DNA of 64,000 nt from Eudromia elegans (Eukaryota; Chordata; Aves; Tinamiformes; Tinamidae). A program made the position numbers and the translations under genes. The stretch lies in NCBI GenBank assembly GCA_003342815.1, contig PTEX01000231.1:1122127-1186126 (forward strand). Direction: 5' to 3'. The notes beneath the pieces are model-generated. The model was not told the DNA's origin. It ran no database searches and was given only the letters and a program-made list of their open reading frames with translations. Shown here piece after piece: positions 57,501-64,000 of this stretch. Each line of letters opens with the position of its first letter. Within the stretch, counting starts at the first letter, position 1.

Positions 57501-60500
57501 TAGTTAATGTACTCTTTGCTTATTTTCTCAAAATCTGTGCTTATAATGGAATCATTGTTGTATAAGTGCTACCCAAATTTATGCAGGTTTTACCTAGCTA
57601 TGTTTCTGTTTGATTTGGAGTACTTTGCTGTAGAATGCAAAATAATTAACTTTGGTATTTACACAATATACTTGAGTATACAGAAACAGATAGGTTGTTC
57701 CTATTTAGAATCACAGAATGAGACAGATAAGGCATTAAGGCTTTCCATTTTAGTGTTTCCTCTCCTTTTTAGGTGTAGGACATAAGGAAAAATAGTAGTA
57801 ATGATCCTTTTTGGGAAGTATCATTAGAAGATTATCAGTATATATTAAACCTGTTGCTGCTTGTGTCAAAGGCTATTCCTGTTCTTTCAAAGTGAAAGCA
57901 AACCTGACAAAAAGAGGAGGAGAAAATTATAGCTAAGTAGAAAATCACTCTGTCCCTTGTGCAAGCTCAATCTTGCATCTTCATTTTTGGCAAAAGACAA
58001 GCATAGCAGACACTCTACATCCCACCAAACTTATACTAATATCAGGCCATTGAAGTCATTGATCTCAACTGCTTTTCTGGCTGTGGTTTGAAGGCGGTGA
58101 TGTCAGGTTAATTAAGCAGAATACAAAAGAATAATGATAGGAAAAAGAAGAAAATCGGTGTTGCAAATGATACGTGGGCAGGGAATGTGAATAGAATCAA
58201 CCACACACATTTCTGCCTGCTGGAGGCTGTTCTTGATTTAGTAAGAACAAGGAGCTGCTGCTATTATCGAGGCACCTCTGTGCTTTCTTCTACATGAGAC
58301 ATCTTTATACCAGGACTTTAAGGGCCTAGGAATATCCAAATAGATCCTAAATGCAGTTATAAGAAACTAATGAGTAACTTTCTCCTTTTCTTTTGATGTG
58401 CCCTGCTGTCAATATCAAGTCCCTCCTCATTAAGTTCCAAGTCATTTCACGCTGGCTTTTTTAGCAAAATGAATAGTGGTAGAAGCAACTATCCCTTGGG
58501 TTTTGGTCACCAAGCACACCAACACTTTTGGCATGGTAGTACATAACCGGTTTTCTCATGTTTATCATGAGCAGGATCTGTGAACTTCTTATTTAGATGA
58601 TTGCATTCTTTCAATCTCTAGCTTTGGTTTACTTTTTGTGATGCAGTATAATGAAACAGGCTCGAACTTTTCTGATCTTAAACAACTGACAGTTGAAAAT
58701 TTATATTTTTGTACAACACATCTTATGAGATTGTCTCTTCTGTCTCTTATTCATTAAACAAGCTATTGTTTTGCAGCAATGCCTTCATTAAGGCCAACAT
58801 TTTTGTGAGCATTTCTGAATCCAAATATTGTTCGTGGGAAGCAAGGATCCGTATTTTTTGTTTTACTTTATTTACTCATTTCATTATTTTTACTGTTACT
58901 ATTATATAGTTACATGATTATGTCAATTACATACAGTCACTTCTTTTTCTGGAATGGATTGGCTGGGAGATTAGACCCACAATCCTTTTTTTTCTTTGCA
59001 TGCCTGTGAATGATTTCTAGTGTCCAGAGGAAGGGGTTACACTTCTGCCTCTCATTATTGGTCCTTAGAATTATTCCACACACTCCTGCATCTGCAGCAC
59101 CTCACAGCACCAGTATATGGCCTTTGTAGGTCACTGGTATAGATATAGGTCATTTCTCCACATGTAGAAGGAAGTGTATTCTCCCCATAAGCATATGCCT
59201 GAGAAACTGCAGCGAGAACATCACACAAATCACACTCCAAGCCTGTTCCTGCTTGCAGGGCTTTGCCAGTAGTGTAAACCTATGGATATCACAGTGGCTT
59301 TCAATATGATGCAACTCCTCTGTTTTTTTGGGAAGTAATTTCCCAGTCAACGATTGCAAATTCTGTCTGTATTCACTAGGATAAGTAGGGGCAATATCTG
59401 TTTCTCTGAGGATAGTGCATTTCACAGTGATTTCACTATGCTGATTCATTTGCCTATGAAGAATGGGAATTATCAACAGATGACTCAATCCTAATGGAAA
59501 TTATTAGTATTAAAAAAAAAAATTGAAAAACTACCAATAGGGTTTTAAAGAATTATTTGTTTAGTTGCTTAGTTTAGATAAATAACTAAGTTTAGATAAA
59601 TATACTATGTCAATATCATGAATTTAGCATTTGCAAAATCTTATTGTAAAAAAGTCTTATTGTGTAGGAATTGAATAATTGCAAGGGGAGAAAAAGAAGC
59701 TGAATATGAAAAATTGTCCCACCACATTTGAGAACAATTAAAATATAGTGGTAATTATAAAATGCAGAATGTTTTAGACTAACATTGTCTTCTAAATACC
59801 ATTCGGTTTTCAGAAATCACACTACCTGAGTTTCCAGAGGATGGTTTTCCAGATGTGCCAGAAATGAAAGTAGTTAAGAGGAAGATTGACCTCTTCATGC
59901 ATGACTGGCAAACAGTGGAGTCAGGAATCAGTGATTCACCTCTGGTTCAAGTTGCTGTTTTAGAGATTGCTGAGCAAAGCCCAGAAAGTCTACTTGATCA
60001 GGTTGTCCAGGTCATGGAAAGTAAGTAGTGCTGTTTGTGATCTGCATTTAATGTGCTCAGAAGGATTTTGTAGAGCTTGTCTTATGAATGTATTGGTGGG
60101 GTATATTGAGTTCTAAATCACTCCCATCAGGTGAGAGCAGAGCATACTGCATTCTGTTGGTGAGCTGAAAAGGACTCTAACAGCTTATTATATAAGAATA
60201 CAGTGAGCTAAATTTTTTTTTTTTTTAAAAATTAACTATAAAAATATGTGTATGATAATTCCTTAAGCTTTTTAATGGCACATTTCTTCCAGTCATTTAC
60301 TACCTGTGTAATGAAAGTTCACTCATGTATAATATTCATCGAAGCCAGTGAGTCTTTCAGGATGTGAAATGTTTTGCCTGCCTGCATAGATTGGGTTTGA
60401 AAACAGGTTTTTAGAATATTAACATTTTTCAGAAAATATTCACCTGTGCTCAAATCTGTAACACTTCTGAGTATCAGATAAATAATAATATGTTTTGCTA

Positions 60501-63436
60501 TAGTTATGCTGATGCAAGCATTTTATTAACCAAAATGAATATTATACTAGCTTTATAATCAAATAAAAATTGACTAATAATCTATTGAAAAGATTTTCTC
60601 CAGTGAATAACATCAAAAACACTGCTACAAGCATAATGCAAATATCTTTATGTGTCTGTATAATCCTTTTATATTAGGAATACCTCTTGAAAATATCAAT
60701 TTACTCCAGTTAAAAAACAAATCAGTAAATATTCATTTTTTGAGGAAATCACTATATTAATGTTACAATCCGGAAAACATTTTGTTTTATGAGTAGGGGA
60801 AGTGCAAAATACACTTGACATGCTTTGCTTCCACAAATATCCTTGCTTTTATGAGCAAATAAAGTAGATTTTTTACCCACCAAATGAAAAACACTGAAAC
60901 AGAAAAAAAAAAAAAACCTTTTTCAGAACCTTTTAAGTATCATGGTTGGGTATTATCTGCTGAAGACTTAGATGAGGAAGCAGAAGACCTGATTGCTGAA
61001 GGAGAAGCTGAAGAAGAAAATGAAAGCGAGGAAGAAGAAAACGAAGATGACGTAAGCATATTGGCTTTCTTCATTTATGATTTTAATTTAGCTCACTTAT
61101 TTTCAGTTTCAGCCTCAGATAAAACAGATTTTGCAGATCATTTTGTGGGATCCAGTATATGCTTAAGAAACATGTATCATATTTCTATGTTCTGACTGTT
61201 AATAGTTCTATTCCAGGAGGAAGCTTTACTCCATGCTGGTAGAGAAGGTGATTGCAGTGAGTTTTGGGGAGATAGGGAGGAGATATCAGAAAGACATATA
61301 ATTAGATCTAACTAGACTTCTCCCCAGATTAGTGTTACAAGGACGGCAGGCCCTATGCCACATTTCACTTCTCAGATTGCCACTTGACCACATGGCTAGA
61401 TATACTTCTTTATGAATTTTTCCTTAAGATAACAAATAATGTGTAGCAATGACAAATGAAGTCATATTGTTAGCCAAATATTTTTAGCAAACAGCATCAG
61501 ATATAAAAAATATTATCTGATGATCTACTTAAGCTGCATGACACTCTGTGCCTTCAAACTTAGCAATCCTAAAAACAAGTTCAGACTCCTAGGAAAGGGG
61601 ATGCCATGTGTGAACCACATTCATCAATAAGACGGACAAATTATTCCTTACATTAAAATAGGCTAAACTACACTTCTTCAATGAAACATAAAAGACAAAG
61701 GTGATCCTGGTTTCCTTCAACCAACAATCAGAAGATGCAGAGTAGAAGTCTTACTGTGCAGTCCACTTTTTCATCTCAACTATTGATAATTTCCAAGCAT
61801 CTGTTTAAATGAAAATGAAGGTTTAGCTTCACCATTCTTTTATTTTCATCCTATTCTGGAAGACACCTACCCTAAAATTGATAAGCATGCAATATACATA
61901 CACTGTACTGGAACAGTATCAAACAAGTATTTAAATTATTGTAATTAGATGTATGATCTGATTTCATAATGCTCATTGTCTTTTCTGAAGAGATCTTCTT
62001 TCTTCTCCACATTTAGAAGTAGAAGGAAATCTATTTTAAGAACAAGAGTAGGAAAGGTTTTTATTATAGATATTTCAAGCAGTTAAAGAGAATTACATCT
62101 TCTAAGGAAGTTCCTTAATTTCATGATTTAGAAATTTATTTTGTATTCTAATGCAGAAGTCATTCATTTTCAGACCTATGTATAACAGAAAGAAATAATG
62201 TGTGAAATAGTAAAAGTCACTTAAAATATAAATTGTTTTGAGGATGCCTTTCTGATTCAGTACTTAATCATCATATTCAATATTCTATTTTCCTACATAA
62301 TTCAAACATTTCTTGGTATTTTTCAAAAACCTTTCAGGAAGAAGAAAAACGGATTGAGAAGAAAAGGCACATGGGAGACACAAAACACTTTTGTCCAGTC
62401 AGTCTGAAAGAGAATTTTGTCCTTTACCCAGGACTCTCTGAACATGCAGCTAAATATCAAGAAAAGATTTATTATTTTTCAACTTCTGAGAACAGAGATA
62501 AGTTTCTGGAGAATCCTGAGGAGTATGTGGCTCACAAGGAACCAATACAGGTGAGAATCTTTAAAAATGAAGTAGACTGATAAAAACAGATTAAAGTCAC
62601 CACCTTCCATTGCTCATTGTGCTAATTTATTATTTGTGATTTTTTTCTAAGTAGAGATAGGTATACCAGGCAAGCCCCTGAAGTAAATAAAGCACCTTTC
62701 TTCCCTAGTGACTTTACAATGTACATTTAAATTAACACACTGAATGAAGCATGCAGATAAAGTAGAATGAAGGAAGACACTAAACGTTTACAATAATCAC
62801 AGGAAGCAACAATAGTTAACATATGACAAATATTTTTATTTTTACTATTTTTAACACTTTTTTAAATTAATGAAGGAAGGGTAAGCGATGTGTAGATTTA
62901 CCAGGATTGTATAATAGGCTTTCATTTTTACCTACTGGTAACACTTGTTGTAGTGTATTTGTTCAGCATTTCCAGAGAGCTGGTAGTCTGTTTGAAAGAG
63001 TAGTAGAGGACCTGGAACACATAAAATGCAAAATGACTGTTCATGAGGTGATCTTTATAATAATATTCTTGAAAGAAAAAAAAAAAAGTAGAAGCAGCAT
63101 GGTAGAGTCCAAATTGTTATAAAATATTTATTTTTTTTTTCCCTACAGGCACCTCCCTTAAGAGTGTGCTTATTGGGGACTCATGGAGCAGGTAAAACTA
63201 CTTGTGCACGATGGGTAGCAAATAAAATTGGCATTTTCCATATTCAGTTTGAAGAATATCTACAGGAAATAATGATACGAAAAACTAAAAAGAGGGTTGG
63301 GCCTGATTTTGATGAAGAACCTGAAGAAGATGACATCAAAATAGCTGCTCTTTCACAGGAGCTGGAAGGCTTCTCTCTGACTGCGACTAAAACTAAAACT
63401 GAACCTGAACATGAATCTGAAAAGAAAAGTGAACAG
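30431..63436 (+). CDS. AK9: AK9 adenylate kinase 9, N-terminal half (22 coding exons, continues past right edge)
   Basis: Large multidomain nucleoside monophosphate kinase; the known family phosphorylates AMP, dAMP, CMP and dCMP and also has NDP kinase activity. Joined exons: 30431-30547, 30761-30824, 31846-31898, 31991-32087, 34934-35046, 36230-36403, 37049-37174, 39360-39434, 41010-41108, 41371-41513, 41606-41786, 42203-42344, 44378-44506, 45920-46071, 46937-47093, 50863-50977, 51321-51388, 54419-54520, 59814-60020, 60927-61051, 62338-62550 and 63149-63436. They give 2940 nt, 980 codons, with GT-AG junctions and an open frame. P-loops start at residues 37, 394 and 894. The third is canonical (GTHGAGKTT). 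The first reads GKPGSGKKT and the second GPPLSGRTT, each missing one canonical residue. Acidic, coiled-coil-like linkers lie near residues 190-206, 640-670 and 780-820. Colinear with human AK9 as remembered, including FPGAP, LPEFPED, YPDVPEM-like and GDTKHFCPV segments. Confidence 0.95.
30761..30824 (+). CDS. AK9: AK9 coding exon 2, P-loop 1 second half
   Basis: Residues 40-61, [20 protein letters not shown] then E. Lys43 is the Walker A lysine. Position 44, normally Ser/Thr, is Lys (codon AAA, 30773-30775). The acceptor is CATTTTAAG and the donor GAAG|GTACTC. Confidence 0.94.
31287..31307. repeat. (TTTG)n microsatellite
   Basis: About five units of TTTG in AK9 intron 2. Confidence 0.85.
31846..31898 (+). 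CDS. AK9: AK9 coding exon 3 (53 nt)
   Basis: Residues 61-78, [18 protein letters not shown]. The acceptor is ACTTCTTCAG and the donor AAG|GTAAAA. Confidence 0.94.
31991..32087 (+). CDS. AK9: AK9 coding exon 4
   Basis: Residues 79-111, [20 protein letters not shown] followed by [12 protein letters not shown]. The preceding intron is only 92 nt. The donor is TTTG|GTAAGT. Confidence 0.94.
32088..34933 (+). other. AK9: AK9 intron 4
   Basis: Unique-looking AT-rich sequence with one AT microsatellite. A 124-codon frame on the minus strand (32765-33139) has no recognisable homology. Confidence 0.75.
34463..34504. repeat. AT microsatellite
   Basis: Interrupted (AT)n with one ATGTGC break. In AK9 intron 4. 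Confidence 0.85.
34934..35046 (+). CDS. AK9: AK9 coding exon 5
   Basis: Residues 111-148, [20 protein letters not shown] followed by a Lys-rich segment and [12 protein letters not shown] sits where classical adenylate kinases have DGFPR. Confidence 0.94.
36230..36403 (+). CDS. AK9: AK9 coding exon 6
   Basis: Residues 149-206, beginning [20 protein letters not shown], then [16 protein letters not shown] and an acidic Glu-rich tail. LSGQRQH matches the human LID-like segment. The donor is GTG|GTAACA. Confidence 0.94.
37049..37174 (+). CDS. AK9: AK9 coding exon 7
   Basis: Residues 207-248, [20 protein letters not shown] then [20 protein letters not shown] and LE. The acceptor is TTCTTCAG and the donor GAA|GTAAGA. 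Confidence 0.94.
38313..38495 (+). mobile_element. Old CR1 fragment with internal deletions
   Basis: In AK9 intron 7, sense orientation. ATGAGGAAAGGCTGAGAGAG, GTGGCCAGCGACAGGATAAA and a CAGGTCCCTTCCAATCTTAA tail are pieces of the CR1 3' region in the right order, joined with deletions. Confidence 0.78.
39360..39434 (+). CDS. AK9: AK9 coding exon 8
   Basis: Residues 249-273, [20 protein letters not shown] then NDLFA. The donor is GCA|GTAAGT. Confidence 0.94.
39593..39645. repeat. 12-bp minisatellite
   Basis: About three exact copies of AAAAGAATATAT with degenerate units on the left. In AK9 intron 8. Confidence 0.85.
41010..41108 (+). CDS. AK9: AK9 coding exon 9
   Basis: Residues 274-306, [20 protein letters not shown] then [13 protein letters not shown]. 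The donor is AAT|GTAAGT. Confidence 0.94.
41142..41190. repeat. AT microsatellite pair
   Basis: Two (AT)n runs separated by AAATATAAAATGATTAA. In AK9 intron 9, which is only 262 bp long, so the repeat fills much of the intron. Confidence 0.88.
41371..41513 (+). CDS. AK9: AK9 coding exon 10
   Basis: Residues 307-354, [20 protein letters not shown] then [20 protein letters not shown]. The conserved W-G-x-x-C-P-V segment is also in human. The donor is TCAG|GTTAGT. Confidence 0.94.
41606..41786 (+). CDS. AK9: AK9 coding exon 11, P-loop 2
   Basis: Residues 354-414. It contains [20 protein letters not shown] and then [12 protein letters not shown]. The Walker A lysine position is Arg400 (AGA, 41742-41744). 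The upstream intron is 92 nt; the donor is AAG|GTGAGT. Confidence 0.95.
42203..42344 (+). CDS. AK9: AK9 coding exon 12
   Basis: Residues 415-462, [20 protein letters not shown] followed by a Lys/Glu-rich linker. The acceptor is CTTCACAAG and the donor CAAG|GTGATT. The following 2-kb intron is filled with CR1 sequence. Confidence 0.93.
42530..43624 (-). mobile_element. CR1 LINE with uninterrupted 326-aa RT C-terminal frame
   Basis: In AK9 intron 12, antisense to AK9. The open frame spans 43585-42605 without a stop and includes [27 protein letters not shown] and the C-terminal LCHML end. The 5' end is truncated at 43624. Same subfamily as the copies at 9289-10445 and 19398-20219. Confidence 0.93.
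43766..44135 (-). mobile_element. Older CR1 fragment with internal deletion
   Basis: Directly behind the previous CR1. On the minus strand an FSKAFDTI-like segment joins almost directly to the C-terminal part ([14 protein letters not shown], then a WNKFPRE-like end). The middle RT region is missing. Confidence 0.82.
44378..44506 (+). CDS. AK9: AK9 coding exon 13
   Basis: Residues 462-505, an acidic, low-conservation linker ([20 protein letters not shown] and on). It is assigned by frame continuity and good splice sites; human homology here is weak. Confidence 0.87.
44612..44790 (-). mobile_element. Short CR1 3' fragment
   Basis: ATAGAATCATAGAATCCTTA opens the reverse complement of a CR1 tail, followed by CTAGTCCAACCCC and part of the ORF2 C-terminus. 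In AK9 intron 13. Confidence 0.85.
45920..46071 (+). CDS. AK9: AK9 coding exon 14
   Basis: Residues 505-555, with [20 protein letters not shown] and [11 protein letters not shown]. The SDHPEV segment aligns with TADHPEV of human. The donor is GAG|GTAAAA. Confidence 0.93.
46401..46460. repeat. 30-bp tandem duplication
   Basis: Two adjacent 30-bp units, each starting CAAGCTATATGAATCTTTGC and identical for the first 28 bases. In AK9 intron 14. Confidence 0.92.
46937..47093 (+). CDS. AK9: AK9 coding exon 15
   Basis: Residues 556-608, [20 protein letters not shown] then [20 protein letters not shown]. This is a clear counterpart of the human NKDRFPGAP and GGWIVDN segment. The donor is AATG|GTTAGT. 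Confidence 0.95.
48278..48297. repeat. Poly(A) tract
   Basis: About 20 A in AK9 intron 15. The preceding 400 bp has no recognisable coding or SINE sequence. Confidence 0.8.
49125..49790 (-). mobile_element. Degenerate CR1 LINE
   Basis: In AK9 intron 15, antisense to AK9. Decayed frames encode [20 protein letters not shown] and an [13 protein letters not shown] segment. More diverged than the 42530 copy, so an older insertion or another subfamily. The boundaries are approximate. Confidence 0.85.
50863..50977 (+). CDS. AK9: AK9 coding exon 16
   Basis: Residues 608-646, [20 protein letters not shown] then [17 protein letters not shown]. The acceptor is TTTATTACAG and the donor AAAG|GTAAAA. Confidence 0.94.
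51321..51388 (+). CDS. AK9: AK9 coding exon 17 (68 nt)
   Basis: Residues 646-669, [20 protein letters not shown] then ER. Likely a coiled-coil linker. The acceptor is CTAATTATAG and the donor AGAG|GTGAAA. Confidence 0.92.
52919..52956. repeat. Perfect 17-bp inverted repeat with 4-nt loop
   Basis: The left arm CACTATATCTGATACTG (52919-52935) and right arm CAGTATCAGATATAGTG (52940-52956) are exact reverse complements around ATGG. In AK9 intron 17. Flanking bases do not extend the stem, so it is shorter than a typical pre-miRNA. Confidence 0.9.
53925..53998 (-). mobile_element. CR1 3' tail only
   Basis: About 75 bp starting TAGAATCATAGAATGCTTAA and ending near CCCCCCTGCACACGCA. A very short 5'-truncated insertion in AK9 intron 17. 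Confidence 0.85.
54419..54520 (+). CDS. AK9: AK9 coding exon 18
   Basis: Residues 669-703, a poorly conserved acidic linker ([20 protein letters not shown] and on). The acceptor is TGCCTACAG and the donor AGAG|GTTAGA. Supported mainly by phase and splice sites. Confidence 0.85.
54822..54839. repeat. (AAAT)n microsatellite
   Basis: Four to five units of AAAT in AK9 intron 18. Confidence 0.85.
56964..56983. repeat. (AAC)n microsatellite
   Basis: Six units of AAC in AK9 intron 18. Confidence 0.88.
59814..60020 (+). CDS. AK9: AK9 coding exon 19
   Basis: Residues 703-772, [20 protein letters not shown], then [13 protein letters not shown] and [10 protein letters not shown]. The LPEFPED and PDVPEM segments match human. 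The donor is AAA|GTAAGT. Confidence 0.95.
60927..61051 (+). CDS. AK9: AK9 coding exon 20, acidic
   Basis: Residues 772-813, [20 protein letters not shown] followed by an almost entirely Glu/Asp run. The acceptor follows a poly-A/T stretch (TTTTTCAG). The donor is GAC|GTAAGC. Confidence 0.94.
62338..62550 (+). CDS. AK9: AK9 coding exon 21
   Basis: Residues 814-884, [20 protein letters not shown] then YREKIYYFS-like [15 protein letters not shown] and [11 protein letters not shown]. Very close to human. The donor is CAG|GTGAGA. Confidence 0.96.
63149..63436 (+). CDS. AK9: AK9 coding exon 22, P-loop 3
   Basis: Residues 885-980. It opens [20 protein letters not shown], a fully canonical Walker A (Lys900, Thr901), then [18 protein letters not shown] and an acidic/basic linker. 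The donor is CAG|GTAATA. Later exons are outside the window. Confidence 0.96.
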
Positions 63437-63837
63437 GTAATAATTGATCTTTATGGTGCTCATACACAAAACCATTTTATTAGACCAGCATAGCAATTTC
63501 TAATAAAATTCTAGCTTGTTTAAAAATCCATTAAGTTAAATTGTTAACTTGAAAAATCAGGACTAACGCTTTTTTTCCAGTAAAATAATGTATTTACTGA
63601 CAACATTTTCTTGTGAGTGCCATAAGCATTGTCCAAAATATTTCCTAGAGTTACAAACATGTATTTTTTCAAATTAGTACAAATAGTTCCCAAAAAGGAC
63701 ATAGGAAGAAGAAGATACTAGAAAAAAACAAAATTCTTCAAGTAATTCTTCAAGTATTTATTTGCATGGGTTCAATCTGGTGGATATAGACCAATTACAT
63801 GAGAGTTTAGAAATGTTCACCAGCAGTGCTCTCTGCA

Positions 63838-64000
63838 GTCTCTTGGGGCAAAAGGATAGAGGAAGAGTAGAGAAAATGTCGGTCCGCTGCTGAATGGGGA
63901 GGGTGCNTTGGTAACNNAGGATGTGGAGAAGGCAGAGTTACTAAATGCCTTCTTTGCCTCAGTCTTCTCTGCTAGGGCTGGTCCCCAGGAACTACAGAGC
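63838..64000 (+). mobile_element. CR1 LINE, left part, runs off the window
   Basis: The translation includes ENVGPLLNGEG and DVEKAELLNAFFASVFSARA, typical of the CR1 ORF2 region between endonuclease and RT. It lies in AK9 intron 22, sense. Ambiguous bases occur at 63907 and 63916-63917. Confidence 0.82.

Larger units (their letters stand above)
54521..59813 (+). other. AK9: AK9 intron 18 (5.3 kb)
   Basis: The longest AK9 intron here. It contains (AAAT)n and (AAC)n microsatellites and no clear transposon. A 112-codon minus-strand frame at 59150-59488 is unassigned. Just before exon 19 there is a local repeat of TTTAGATAAATA near 59573-59602. Confidence 0.75.

Noticed and set aside
57703-57735. 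CR1 tail suggested by TTAGAATCACAGAATGAGAC
   Set aside because: Only about 15 bases resemble the CR1 terminal repeat, and no adjacent CR1 core follows.
59150-59488. Minus-strand frame of 112 codons in AK9 intron 18
   Set aside because: No recognisable homology, no promoter context, and length within chance for this window.

Overview
The window is vertebrate nuclear DNA, almost certainly from a bird. It is AT-rich and intron-rich, with one CpG island. It carries many CR1-type LINE fragments whose 3' ends have the avian signature: a GGAAGGGACC and CTAGTCCAACCCC core next to an ATTCTATG-type tail. Two recognisable protein-coding genes lie head to head, FIG4 on the minus strand and AK9 on the plus strand. 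The same pair is adjacent and divergent on human 6q21. Both genes run off the window, FIG4 at the left edge and AK9 at the right edge. The species cannot be named from this sequence alone.

Layout. Positions 1-29488 hold the first 14 coding exons of FIG4 (complement), residues 1 to about 527 of a protein of about 900 residues, including the Sac phosphatase catalytic motif. All 14 exons join in phase, and the catalytic cysteine falls at residue 486, as in human. Positions 29310-29990 are a CpG island serving as a shared divergent promoter. Its sequence shows three Sp1-type GC boxes exactly 18 bp apart, an NRF1-like site and an X-box-like site. Positions 30424-63436 hold 22 coding exons of AK9, residues 1-980 of about 1900. 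They contain three adenylate-kinase-type P-loops separated by acidic linkers. All 22 exons join in phase.

Repeats. CR1 fragments of several ages lie in the introns. Three long copies of one young subfamily (9289-10445 minus, 19398-20219 plus, 42530-43624 minus) still carry long stretches of reverse-transcriptase frame. The first two face each other across FIG4 exons 3-9. Older or shorter fragments lie at 20385-20452, 27215-27712, 38313-38495, 43766-44135, 44612-44790, 49125-49790, 53925-53998 and 63838-64000. Microsatellites, a 12-bp minisatellite, a 30-bp tandem duplication and a perfect 17-bp inverted repeat make up the rest of the recognisable non-coding structure.

Function. FIG4 works with VAC14 and PIKfyve on endolysosomal membranes to control PI(3,5)P2. 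AK9 is a multidomain nucleoside mono/diphosphate kinase. The two are linked by the shared promoter, not by a known common pathway. The most notable sequence observation is that two of the three visible AK9 P-loops have lost a canonical residue (Thr to Lys in the first, Lys to Arg in the second), while the third is intact. No prokaryotic features, tRNA, rRNA or CRISPR arrays were seen.
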